From: a virus
DNA length: 29,737 bases
Strand: one strand, 5' to 3'
IMG/VR virus record: IMGVR_UViG_3300025073_000135
Coordinates: 1 to 29,737 of that record
A program made the position numbers and the translations under genes. How positions within the stretch are numbered: the stretch's first letter is position 1; every line of letters starts with the position of its first letter. Positions 24,309-29,737 of the stretch are shown here, piece after piece. The notes below the pieces were generated by a model, which saw only the letters and a list, made by a program, of their open reading frames with translations, did not search any database and had not been told where the DNA came from.

Positions 24309-24773
24309 ATGGAACTAATAGACATCCAAGAGTATATTGCAAATTTCAAAAATCCGAGAAAGTGGAGCCATATAATTATTCATCACAGCCTTACAAAAGA
24401 TGGCAATGTTAATGACTGGTCAGCTATTACAAATTACCACAAGAACGTAATGCAATTCGCAGATTGTGGCTACCACGCAGGATTGGAGATAGTGGACGGC
24501 TCAATAGTCTATCAGGTAGGGCGTCCACTTGACCTACAAGGGGCGCATACTCTGGGAATGAATGATCGGGCTATCGGTATCTGTATAGTGGGAAATTTCG
24601 ATATTGTAGCACCTTCTAATGCTCACTATTTCCTGACCGCCAACCTATGCAAGGCGTTTATGGGTAGGTTCGGGATCCCGTCTTGTAACGTCCTGCCCCA
24701 CAGGGAATACGCCTATAAGACTTGTCCAGGCAAGCTATTTGACATGATTCGGCTTAGGAACGAGATTTCTTAA
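24309..24773 (+). CDS. N-acetylmuramoyl-L-alanine amidase (endolysin)
   Basis: A zinc amidase of the T7-lysozyme/PGRP (Amidase_2) family that cuts the bond between muramic acid and L-alanine in peptidoglycan, causing lysis. Its 154 residues match T7 lysozyme length. Zinc ligands by alignment are His25 (IIIHHS), His131 (LPHREY) and Cys139 (KTCPG), with Tyr55 (GYHAG) and Lys137 as the catalytic pair equivalents. It has no signal peptide, so it needs a holin. It is the last + strand gene, and its 3' end overlaps the minus-strand gene by 20 bases. Confidence 0.93.
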   Translation: MELIDIQEYIANFKNPRKWSHIIIHHSLTKDGNVNDWSAITNYHKNVMQFADCGYHAGLEIVDGSIVYQVGRPLDLQGAHTLGMNDRAIGICIVGNFDIVAPSNAHYFLTANLCKAFMGRFGIPSCNVLPHREYAYKTCPGKLFDMIRLRNEIS

Positions 24774-24921
24774 ACCAACCCGATTCCTGCCACTCATAAC
24801 CGGCATCAATCATCTGCTGTCTTTTTCTATGATCAATATGTTCAATTAGTAATATCAATATCGTCAAATTTCCAATAATAGTAAATGCAATCACGGCAGC
24901 GTCAATTGCCTCTTTGCTCAT
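24754..24921 (-). CDS. Small membrane protein
   Basis: A 55-residue protein, last in the minus-strand operon. AAGGAGAGAG lies before ATG 24921, which overlaps the upstream stop (ATGA). A membrane helix (about 7-27, DAAVIAFTIIGNLTILILLI) is followed by a charged part with HRKRQQMIDAGYEWQESGW. The GYEW-type ending after a helix is common in small phage membrane proteins. Function unknown. Confidence 0.6.
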   Translation of the reverse strand: MSKEAIDAAVIAFTIIGNLTILILLIEHIDHRKRQQMIDAGYEWQESGWFKKSRS

Positions 24922-25103
24922 ACTCTCTCCTTTTTAATCCATCCCTTCCTAATCCACTTGATACCAAATTCTTCAGCTTTCGCGCATGGTTCACGCCGAC
25001 CACATATAGCACAAGTCTGTATCATACAAGACCCTATTCTAACACTTGATTTACCGTATTTAATCCCACATTCAAGACATACCCATAGTTGCTTATTACC
25101 CAT
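24918..25103 (-). CDS. Zinc-ribbon protein, WxCxxCG family copy 1
   Basis: A 61-residue protein with LWVCLECGIKYG and CAICGRREPC, two zinc knuckles, then a basic tail. It belongs to the same family as the product at 25942-26097 (WICHDCGMEHG, then VCKEEKSVTEGRDYG) but has lost the TWH and VTEpRD residues. It overlaps the genes on both sides. The role is unknown. Confidence 0.6.
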   Translation of the reverse strand: MGNKQLWVCLECGIKYGKSSVRIGSCMIQTCAICGRREPCAKAEEFGIKWIRKGWIKKERV

Positions 25104-25284
25104 GCCTACAATCCTTTAATACTTTCTTGATCTTCTTTAGTGCAGCTCTGGCAAGGGAACGGGTACGGAAACAATCTATTGGAAGTTTTGCATGACCATT
25201 ATATGTACCAGCTATAATTGAATCAACCTCATAGAAAAACCATACCATATCACCATGTTCAGGCATCCACTTTTGTTTTTTCAT
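25096..25284 (-). CDS. Hypothetical small protein
   Basis: A 62-residue basic protein. The start at ATG 25284 is chosen for AAAGGA just before it, although the frame is open to 25302. It reads KWMPEHGDMVWFFYEVDSI, then CFRTRSLARAALKKIKKVL, a pattern of a short strand region followed by a basic helix. Phage genomes often carry such (PxxGdxyWyi...F.teeeA..a) proteins. Function unknown. Confidence 0.55.
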   Translation of the reverse strand: MKKQKWMPEHGDMVWFFYEVDSIIAGTYNGHAKLPIDCFRTRSLARAALKKIKKVLKDCRHG

Positions 25285-25294
25285 TTTAGATCCT

Positions 25295-25537
25295 TTAACC
25301 ATTATGTATGCAAATTTCGTATTTACATATTGGACATTTTATTGCTGTGTAATAATCACCCTCACCAACTATGAATTTATCCGAACCACATTTAATGCAA
25401 AAAAGTGTTTTGCATGGGATTTCGTCGTAACATTGACCAATGTGGAAATTATCATCTTCAACTGTTTTAATTAAATCTTTAAACATTTTATCTTCAAGAT
25501 CAGGTGGATATATTTCAGAATCAACTTTTTTATTCAT
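25295..25537 (-). CDS. Zinc-ribbon protein
   Basis: 80 residues from ATG 25537, which has GGAGG upstream and overlaps the previous micro-gene by ATGA. An acidic N-terminal half is followed by a four-Cys ribbon: CIKCGSDKF, and CPICKYEIC near the end. Likely a nucleic-acid-binding or structural zinc protein. No specific family. Confidence 0.6.
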   Translation of the reverse strand: MNKKVDSEIYPPDLEDKMFKDLIKTVEDDNFHIGQCYDEIPCKTLFCIKCGSDKFIVGEGDYYTAIKCPICKYEICIHNG

Positions 25538-25593
25538 TCCAACTCCTCCGCGCTTGATATTTCCGTCCCGCAATCCGAACACTTGAATTTCAT
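25534..25593 (-). CDS. Micro-protein with zinc half-site
   Basis: A 19-residue ORF, MKFKCSDCGTEISSAEELE, joined to both neighbours by ATGA overlaps. The CSDCG knuckle resembles the start of larger phage zinc ribbons, so it may be a minimal or decayed member. The exact fit into the overlap chain favours translation. Confidence 0.4.
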   Translation of the reverse strand: MKFKCSDCGTEISSAEELE

Positions 25594-25700
25594 TTCACCA
25601 CCTTTGAGATTATCAAGCCTATTATCAATATCGCTTTAACGATTGGAGCCGAAGCGAATACGCACAGCAGAACATACCACCACATCGGAATCGTAATCAT
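25590..25700 (-). CDS. Small membrane protein
   Basis: A 36-residue, almost wholly hydrophobic protein (TIPMWWYVLLCVFASAPIV, then AILIIGLIISK). It is linked by ATGA overlaps to both neighbours. One or two membrane spans. No family recognised. Confidence 0.5.
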   Translation of the reverse strand: MITIPMWWYVLLCVFASAPIVKAILIIGLIISKVVK

Positions 25701-25945
25701 TCAATTTCCTTTAACGCTTTTTCTCTGTCATGCCAATCGGGTTCACCATCATCCCCATACGGGAATACCACTTTATCATACTCCCTCACCGCATCCCTGA
25801 TCTGGGTGCGGATAAAGTCCTTTATTCTTTCAAAATCATATTCATTACAGTTGCAGTCAAGTTCGAAACCTTCGTCGATAAATCCCCCGTCTTTAATTTT
25901 CGTATCAAGTTTCTTGTTGAACAATTCTTCCCAGTTCTTTTTCAT
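25697..25945 (-). CDS. Hypothetical protein, FIRTQI family copy 1
   Basis: An 82-residue acidic protein. It starts NWEELFNKKLDTKI and has IKDFIRTQIRDAVREYD in the middle. The product at 29533-29715 shares WEDEF and KKFIRTQITKAYEQG, so the two are paralogues of a family frequent in phages (W..eFd, then IkdFI...i.xA). Function unknown. ATGA overlaps on both sides. Confidence 0.6.
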   Translation of the reverse strand: MKKNWEELFNKKLDTKIKDGGFIDEGFELDCNCNEYDFERIKDFIRTQIRDAVREYDKVVFPYGDDGEPDWHDREKALKEIE

Positions 25946-26097
25946 TTCCTGATCTCCCGTACCCCGTAATCCCTACCCTCGGTGACAGACTTCTCTTCCT
26001 TGCATACGTCGAACTTACCATAGTGCCATGTGCTTATGCTTATAGGCGGTCTACCGTGTTCCATTCCACAATCATGACATATCCATGTTACTTGCAT
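25942..26097 (-). CDS. Zinc-ribbon protein, WxCxxCG family copy 2
   Basis: 51 residues from ATG 26097; the frame is open to 26145 but that would overlap the whole end of the preceding gene. The sequence TWICHDCGMEHG, STWHYGKFDVC, VTEGRDYG is the full form of a family of small phage proteins with a CxxCG, a TWH and a VTexRD(F/Y)G motif. The second CxxC is incomplete (VCKEEK), so zinc may be bound by Cys and His. Ribosome site weak. Confidence 0.6.
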   Translation of the reverse strand: MQVTWICHDCGMEHGRPPISISTWHYGKFDVCKEEKSVTEGRDYGVREIRK

Positions 26098-26243
26098 TGT
26101 ACGCCCCAATCCAGCCGTGATCCTATTAGTGGGCAAGATAAGCACTTATATCCATTATTGCATTTATCCATTGACAACATTACAGGGCAGCCGTAGGTTA
26201 TATTTACTGGCACCACCACCTCGCGCTCGACGGTTTCTTTCAT
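26088..26243 (-). CDS. Small Cys-rich protein
   Basis: A 51-residue protein with GAGAGGA before ATG 26243. It has CPVMLSMDKCNNGYKCLSC, a Cys-rich cluster, and a further Cys near the end. It overlaps the next gene by 10 bases. Likely zinc-binding; no family recognised. Confidence 0.5.
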   Translation of the reverse strand: MKETVEREVVVPVNITYGCPVMLSMDKCNNGYKCLSCPLIGSRLDWGVQCK

Positions 26244-26416
26244 TTAATCCTCTCATGATTCCAAAATTTCAATGCGTCTGCCTCTGATTTATACCACATA
26301 CTCCTCAAATGACAGTCGGAGCACTCAACGCGCCAGAGTCCTTGCGCTGTCGCTATGACAAAGAACGTGGCGCCGCCGCAGGCGCACGGATTTAATTTGT
26401 CGTCAGGTTTGTTCAT
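26240..26416 (-). CDS. Lar-like restriction alleviation protein
   Basis: 58 residues from ATG 26416, with GGAGGATTTGGAG upstream; it overlaps the preceding gene by ATGA. The order LNPCACGGATFFVI, WRVECSDCHLRSMWY, SEADALKFWNHER matches the Lar family (LkPCPFCGg, yrVeCxxCgxxt, teeeAixxWNxR), whose Rac-prophage member lessens type I restriction by the host. Lar-like proteins are very common in phages and most are untested, so the anti-restriction role is by family only. Confidence 0.75.
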   Translation of the reverse strand: MNKPDDKLNPCACGGATFFVIATAQGLWRVECSDCHLRSMWYKSEADALKFWNHERIK

Positions 26417-26553
26417 CTCCAAATCCTCCCTATCCAACTTTTGAGACGGTACCAGAGGGTTGGCTGAAAGTGTGGGCATATAGGTTGTCCAAATATTGCA
26501 ATTCCCCTCGAACATAGTATATTCTTACAATCCCCACAATAACCCTTATCCAT
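26413..26553 (-). CDS. Small zinc-ribbon protein, WYRLK paralogue (short)
   Basis: A 46-residue protein: YCGDCKNILC, then CPHFQPTLWYRLKSWIGRI. It is a short relative of the next upstream gene (YCGDC, then CPHFKPSIWYRLKRWIGGG), and they share 16 identical bases (26441-26456 and 26828-26843). It ends where the longer relative continues into a hydrophobic segment. ATGA overlap with the Lar-like gene. Confidence 0.55.
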   Translation of the reverse strand: MDKGYCGDCKNILCSRGIAIFGQPICPHFQPTLWYRLKSWIGRIWR

Positions 26554-26556
26554 TGG

Positions 26557-27030
26557 CTACCTCGCTCCTTTCAGAAATTTAATCAAGCACTCTCTGTGCA
26601 GTGGCATACCGTCAACGGATTGATTTACGCTCTTTCCTTCGCCAGTACTGATTCTTTTGCCCCATTCATCATACGACTTAACGTCTTCTCCGCACAAAAC
26701 ACATTTACCATAATTAAATTCATTTTGAACATTTGTGACGTTTTCTTCGCCAATTTCGCCACCAAACCCAACCGATGGAACAGTTCCCATCGCTGCCAAG
26801 AAAATCACACCACCCCCAATCCATCGTTTGAGACGGTACCAGATGGACGGCTTGAAGTGCGGGCAGTCGTTGTTAGCGTTTAACTCATGTGGTTTATTTT
26901 CAATCCGCATCGTACCTTTTGAGTGCCATGAATTAAAATGTTCTTTTTTCCCTGTGTAACATTTTGAAATTCCTTCATAAAATCCTTCATGTCTATACCT
27001 CGCACAATCCCCGCAATAAACCTTACCCAT
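26557..27030 (-). CDS. Two-module zinc protein with hydrophobic linker
   Basis: A 157-residue protein. Module one (1-70): VYCGDCARYRHEG, a Cys, and CPHFKPSIWYRLKRWIGG. A hydrophobic stretch (GGVIFLAAMGTVPSVGFGGE, about 72-91) that resembles a membrane helix or an internal signal peptide follows. Module two: YGKCVLCGEDVKSYDEWGK, then GMPLHRECLIKFLKG, a second Cys/His site. It looks like a fusion of the short WYRLK gene with another zinc protein. Function unknown. Starts inside the previous gene's end. Confidence 0.6.
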   Translation of the reverse strand: MGKVYCGDCARYRHEGFYEGISKCYTGKKEHFNSWHSKGTMRIENKPHELNANNDCPHFKPSIWYRLKRWIGGGVIFLAAMGTVPSVGFGGEIGEENVTNVQNEFNYGKCVLCGEDVKSYDEWGKRISTGEGKSVNQSVDGMPLHRECLIKFLKGAR

Positions 27031-27187
27031 TGACTACCTCGCTATTCCTCTTTTCTCGCAGTCTATTCTCCACCGATACGATCTCCGATTCCATCAATGC
27101 CACGCACTCTCTCCGTAGCTGGTTAAGGTCAGCACCTTTTTTTCTACTCGCCTTCTGAAAATCGAAAAGTATTTTGTTTATGGTCAT
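27023..27187 (-). CDS. Small coiled-coil-like protein
   Basis: A 54-residue protein, GAGAG before ATG 27187. It is basic and helical (ILFDFQKASRKKGADLNQL, then VALMESEIVSVENRLREK). Possibly a short coiled coil. It overlaps the next gene by 8 bases. No family recognised. Confidence 0.5.
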   Translation of the reverse strand: MTINKILFDFQKASRKKGADLNQLRRECVALMESEIVSVENRLREKRNSEVVNG

Positions 27188-27190
27188 CTC

Positions 27191-27442
27191 TCAATCCTTT
27201 TGTGCCATAACTTTATCCAAAATTGGTCTAACGCATTCAGAACATAGGTCATATTCACGTCCAAGATCGAATCTTATTACTGCTTTTGCTTTTTTCTTAA
27301 ACTTATCAAATACATATGCGTTTTTTCCACATAGATCACATACAACATGTTGCTCTATCGTTGTGGTTACAGTTTCCTCTTCGACCATTTTTGAAATGGC
27401 ATTGGTACTTAAAAACAAAACAAGCGCAAGTGCTATTTTCAT
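27191..27442 (-). CDS. Signal-peptide zinc-ribbon protein
   Basis: An 83-residue protein starting in an ATGA overlap. The first 17 residues (MKIALALVLFLSTNAIS) look like a signal peptide. The rest has VVCDLCGKNAY, EYDLCSECVRPIL, a four-Cys ribbon known from small phage proteins (CDLCGk, yDLCxxC) that normally have no leader. Met19 has no ribosome site, so the longer form is preferred. An exported zinc ribbon would be unusual. Confidence 0.6.
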   Translation of the reverse strand: MKIALALVLFLSTNAISKMVEEETVTTTIEQHVVCDLCGKNAYVFDKFKKKAKAVIRFDLGREYDLCSECVRPILDKVMAQKD

Positions 27443-27714
27443 CCCTCAATCCTCTCTTTCCAGTCGGTTAGGGCTGAATTATATTGGTGATACTTACCAA
27501 ATGCCCCAACGGGAATCTTTCTCGGCGGCATCAGCCCCAGCACCCTCGCCCTCTCGTTCTTCGTCCCTTCAATCACACCTTGCTCCCGGGCGGCGGTGAG
27601 GAGGGATTGGATTGCGTTGTATTTAACACATGAAACCTTGCCATCGAAAATACAATTTTCCAGACATACAACCTCACATCCTGACGCTCTACAAATCTCT
27701 TTATTCATATCCAT
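27439..27714 (-). CDS. Hypothetical protein with Cys-rich N-terminus
   Basis: 91 residues from ATG 27714, with GAGG 5 bases upstream. The N-terminus has CRASGCEVVCLENC. The C-terminus contains LTAAREQGVIEGTKNERARVLG, then YNSALTDWKERIEG. Cys and helix parts suggest a metal site plus a helical tail. ATGA overlap with the gene after it. No family recognised. Confidence 0.55.
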   Translation of the reverse strand: MDMNKEICRASGCEVVCLENCIFDGKVSCVKYNAIQSLLTAAREQGVIEGTKNERARVLGLMPPRKIPVGAFGKYHQYNSALTDWKERIEG

Positions 27715-27716
27715 AA

Positions 27717-27764
27717 TCACCTCACCTTTCCTAAGTTACCACCAACCCACATTAACCAGTTCAT
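27717..27764 (-). CDS. Micro-ORF, 15 residues
   Basis: MNWLMWVGGNLGKVR, with AGGAG before the ATG and ATGA overlap with the alanine-repeat gene. It looks like the start of a membrane protein cut short. It may act as a coupling leader to the next gene, whose GAGG lies at its stop. It could be chance. Confidence 0.3.
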   Translation of the reverse strand: MNWLMWVGGNLGKVR

Positions 27765-28402
27765 GAATTCTCCTTTAACATTTCAATCCCATGCTTGACG
27801 ATTTTCTTTTTCATGGCGGCATCGGCGGCGGCACGGGCGGCATAGGCGGCGGCATAGGCGGCATCGGCGGCACAGGCGGCACGGGCGGCATAGGCGGCGG
27901 CATAGGCGGCATCGGCGGCACAGGCGGCACGGGCGGCGGCATCGGCGGCGGCACGGGCGGCATAGGCGGCACGGGCGGCGGCATCGGCGGCGGCACGGGC
28001 GGCATAGGCGGCGGCATAGGCGGCGGCATAGGCGGCATAGGCGGCATAGGCGGCATCGGCGGCACAGGCGGCACGGGCGGCGGCATCGGCGGCGGCACGA
28101 TTTTCTTTCGTATCGTTTGACAGCACTGCTTTTGCCGCGTCTATCGCCTGTCGTGGACGTTTGTCTTTGGGATATTTCTTTTCATAAATATCAATAACCT
28201 GTTCAGCGGCATATATTGCGTATGCGATATACTGTTTCCTTTTCATAACTCGCACGATCGTCCAGTTGCCCCAATCAAGTTTTTTTTCAGCTACCAGCTT
28301 TTCCAAAACCTTCACCGCGTCGGTTTCCGTTTGTGCGTTAAACCACGCCGTGCCATCCAAACACGCGCCTTTTTCTTTCAGCCATTCTTTGGTTATTTTC
28401 AT
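27761..28402 (-). CDS. Alanine-repeat protein (putative immunity-type)
   Basis: A 213-residue protein. The N-terminal 100 residues (WLKEKGACLDGTAWF, then IAYAIYAAEQVIDIYEKKY) match a family of phage and bacterial proteins often labelled putative immunity protein. From about residue 102 to 195 it is an alanine array with units AAY, AAD, AAC and AAR, predicted as long helix. It ends in MKKKIVKHGIEMLKENS. GGAGAGGGC precedes ATG 28402, overlapping the previous stop (ATGA). The function is not established; the array probably differs in length between strains. Confidence 0.65.
   Translation of the reverse strand: MKITKEWLKEKGACLDGTAWFNAQTETDAVKVLEKLVAEKKLDWGNWTIVRVMKRKQYIAYAIYAAEQVIDIYEKKYPKDKRPRQAIDAAKAVLSNDTKENRAAADAAARAACAADAAYAAYAAYAAAYAAAYAARAAADAAARAAYAARAAADAAARAACAADAAYAAAYAARAACAADAAYAAAYAARAAADAAMKKKIVKHGIEMLKENS
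27814..28098. repeat. GGCGGC-NNN tandem triplet array
   Basis: About 285 bases of GGCGGC or GGCGGCGGC separated by ATA, ATC, ACA or ACG (+ strand). A 48-base unit is repeated exactly in tandem at 27841-27888 and 27889-27936, and 54 bases from 27901 recur at 28045. On the minus strand it codes the alanine array. All frames are open through it, giving false Pro- and Gly-rich ORFs. Such arrays expand and shrink by slippage or unequal crossing. Confidence 0.9.
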
Positions 28403-29091
28403 GCCCTCTCCTTTGCGATCAGGTGTTCGAGGATTGCCTCAGTAACGTGCCAGTAGTGGCGCCATTCCTTGCGAAACTCGTCGGGAACAGGCATTTCACC
28501 AAATTCCATGTGCTTGTCAAATAACCTTTCCAATTCGCTCGGCTCCTTCGGTGCGGGCTTTTCCTCGACGTAGGGGATGGGATTATAATTACAACACCTG
28601 ATAGTGTTTTCATTATCTATTTCATGCAAAGTCCTCATTGAACATGCAAGTTGTTGACATGATTGATGTTTATGACAAATCATCATCTGCGGCTTTTCCT
28701 CGGAGAGATTGGCATTGTGCGTCATTTTAATGTTGTCAATGTGTGCGTTTACTGCGTCATAGTATTCCTTATTCGTCTTTTCCTCGGCGACCTCCACGAA
28801 GAGGTCGAAGAGGTTGATAATACCATCCGATAATTCAGTGTAAAGCGTAGGCCCATTTTTATGAACGCCATACTTTCCTTCGTACCCAGTCCTCAAATTT
28901 CGATAGTGTTTACCTTCGACGAGTTCGCTTAGGATGAGTTCGTGGTCATTTATGATCTGAAACCATTCTGGATACTTTTTGCAGTCAGGAATTGCAATAT
29001 GGCAATTAGCAAATCTTACAAAACCATACTCGGCTATACCAATCTCACCTACCTTAATCCCCGCCTGATCTTTAATCGCTCTTACGCGCAT
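28399..29091 (-). CDS. Hypothetical modular protein
   Basis: 230 residues from ATG 29091 (GGGAGAG upstream). N-terminal 1-45 is a small beta domain (RVRAIKDQAGIKVGEIGIAE) of a type common in phages. A helical middle (FVEVAEEKTNKEYYDAVNAH) is followed by a Cys/His cluster (CHKHQSCQQLAC near 145-156 and CC near 171) and a C-terminal helix region (LERLFDKHMEF, WRHYWHVTEAILEHL). It seems to fuse several small phage modules. Function unknown. Confidence 0.6.
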   Translation of the reverse strand: MRVRAIKDQAGIKVGEIGIAEYGFVRFANCHIAIPDCKKYPEWFQIINDHELILSELVEGKHYRNLRTGYEGKYGVHKNGPTLYTELSDGIINLFDLFVEVAEEKTNKEYYDAVNAHIDNIKMTHNANLSEEKPQMMICHKHQSCQQLACSMRTLHEIDNENTIRCCNYNPIPYVEEKPAPKEPSELERLFDKHMEFGEMPVPDEFRKEWRHYWHVTEAILEHLIAKERA

Positions 29092-29093
29092 GA

Positions 29094-29300
29094 TTACTCT
29101 CCCTTCTTCGGTGGTTTTGGCAATGGCATCCAATGGGTAACCGCTGGTGGAAAATTAATTCTTTCGCATGATGAATGTTTTGGTATGTTACAGAACATCG
29201 TGCAAACAGTTCCGTGTGATAATTTAACAATATATTGCTTTCTGACACTATTTTTAGCGACTACAACTGGTAACTTCTTTTTCACGCTTATCCATTTCAT
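29094..29300 (-). CDS. DUF551 family protein
   Basis: 68 residues from ATG 29300 (AAAGGAGAG upstream). It begins KWISVKKKLPVVV and ends VTHWMPLPKPP, the two hallmarks of DUF551 proteins of phages and enterobacteria. The family has no known function. Confidence 0.8.
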   Translation of the reverse strand: MKWISVKKKLPVVVAKNSVRKQYIVKLSHGTVCTMFCNIPKHSSCERINFPPAVTHWMPLPKPPKKGE

Positions 29301-29302
29301 GA

Positions 29303-29536
29303 TTACTCTCCTTTGATTTTGATTGGCTTGCCGCACGACGGGCAATACTTATCAATATACCCATACCGCTTTACTGTGCAACTACTGGCAAACTGAACGC
29401 CATCCCTCACCCACTCGCAATACTCGGTCATCTGGTCTGACTGCTTTTTTAGAAGTTGCATATTTATATCCCCATCTTCACAATATGCGCTTTTGCCCAG
29501 ACCCAGCCCATACCACGTTTTCGGATCGGTTATCAT
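29303..29536 (-). CDS. Zinc-ribbon phage protein
   Basis: 77 residues from ATG 29536, which overlaps the upstream stop (ATGA) and has AGGAG before it. The C-terminal half has YCEWVRDG, SCTVKRYGYIDKYCPSCGKPI, the pattern of a common small phage zinc protein (C..W, sC, fCpxCGkxI). The N-terminal 40 residues are less ordered. Function unknown. Confidence 0.6.
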   Translation of the reverse strand: MITDPKTWYGLGLGKSAYCEDGDINMQLLKKQSDQMTEYCEWVRDGVQFASSCTVKRYGYIDKYCPSCGKPIKIKGE

Positions 29537-29715
29537 TTTGAGGCTCCTTTTCCGTCGATCTTTCCCTGCTCGTAGGCTTTGGTGATTTGGGTGCGGATGA
29601 ATTTCTTTACCTTTTCTATATCCTGCCATCTATCAAACGGTGGATGTTGTGATCTAATTTCAAAATCACCATACCATCCATCTTCAAACTCATCTTCCCA
29701 CGTTTCATTGTTCAT
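29533..29715 (-). CDS. Hypothetical protein, FIRTQI family copy 2
   Basis: A 60-residue acidic protein with GAGGTGA before ATG 29715. It reads TWEDEFEDGWYGDFEI, then IEKVKKFIRTQITKAYEQG, a paralogue of the 25697-25945 product. It is the first gene of the minus-strand operon inside the window; the promoter must lie beyond the edge or further genes precede it. Confidence 0.6.
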   Translation of the reverse strand: MNNETWEDEFEDGWYGDFEIRSQHPPFDRWQDIEKVKKFIRTQITKAYEQGKIDGKGASK

Positions 29716-29737
29716 GATTTCACCTCTAAGAGTTCGG

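Noticed and set aside
24740-24790. Bidirectional terminator at the convergent junction
   Set aside because: The two genes overlap by 20 bases and no stem with T-tract is visible there.
26596-27158. Plus-strand ORFs in the accessory region
   Set aside because: They run antisense to the coupled minus-strand genes, lack ribosome sites and show no known motifs.
27814-28098. CRISPR array
   Set aside because: The repeats are triplet-based with no spacers of constant length and lie inside a coding frame.
27791-28120. Gly-rich and Pro-rich ORFs on both strands over the repeat array
   Set aside because: They are other-frame readings of the GGCGGC-NNN repeat. Only the minus frame continues into a normal protein domain with a ribosome site.

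Overview
The window is part of the genome of a tailed double-stranded DNA phage, most likely short-tailed (podovirus-like). Terminase, portal, scaffold-like protein, HK97-fold capsid protein, head-tail adaptor, tail nozzle, three ejection-type proteins, fibres and a lysis cassette follow one another on the + strand. I see no sheath, tail tube or tape-measure gene. No host gene, tRNA, integrase or replication gene is present, so the host cannot be named. Sec signal peptides and a T7-lysozyme-like amidase fit a diderm (Gram-negative-like) host, but that is inference.

Layout. 134-2093: small terminase, then a large terminase split into ATPase and nuclease genes. 2093-2674: a protein with two tandem GroES-like domains. 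2667-5568: portal and small head-associated genes, ending in an intrinsic terminator (5631-5679). 5730-8468: scaffold-like protein, two accessory head proteins and major capsid protein. 8500-13939: fibre-like protein, small proteins, adaptor, nozzle and a second fibre-like protein. 14025-18420: three ejection-type proteins. 18438-22903: a glycine-rich protein, fibre, small tail proteins and a beta-helix protein. 22909-24773: lysis region (coiled-coil membrane protein, holin with two possible starts, two tiny ORFs, an inserted HNH endonuclease gene on the opposite strand, amidase). 24754-29715: a convergent minus-strand operon of 21 mostly tiny ORFs, many linked by ATGA overlaps and rich in CxxC zinc-ribbon proteins. 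It includes a Lar-like protein, a DUF551 protein and an alanine-repeat protein.

The most unusual property is that nine + strand genes of the tail and fibre block begin with what read as textbook cleavable Sec signal peptides, placed directly before recognisable phage domains. They include the head-tail adaptor and tail nozzle, which in known phages fold and dock on the portal in the cytoplasm. Terminase, portal, scaffold, capsid and ejection proteins lack such leaders. Either part of the virion is assembled at or across the inner membrane, or the leaders serve an unknown purpose. The tandem GroES-like protein, the split terminase and a duplicated ejection-protein 3' end flanking the glycine-rich gene are also notable.
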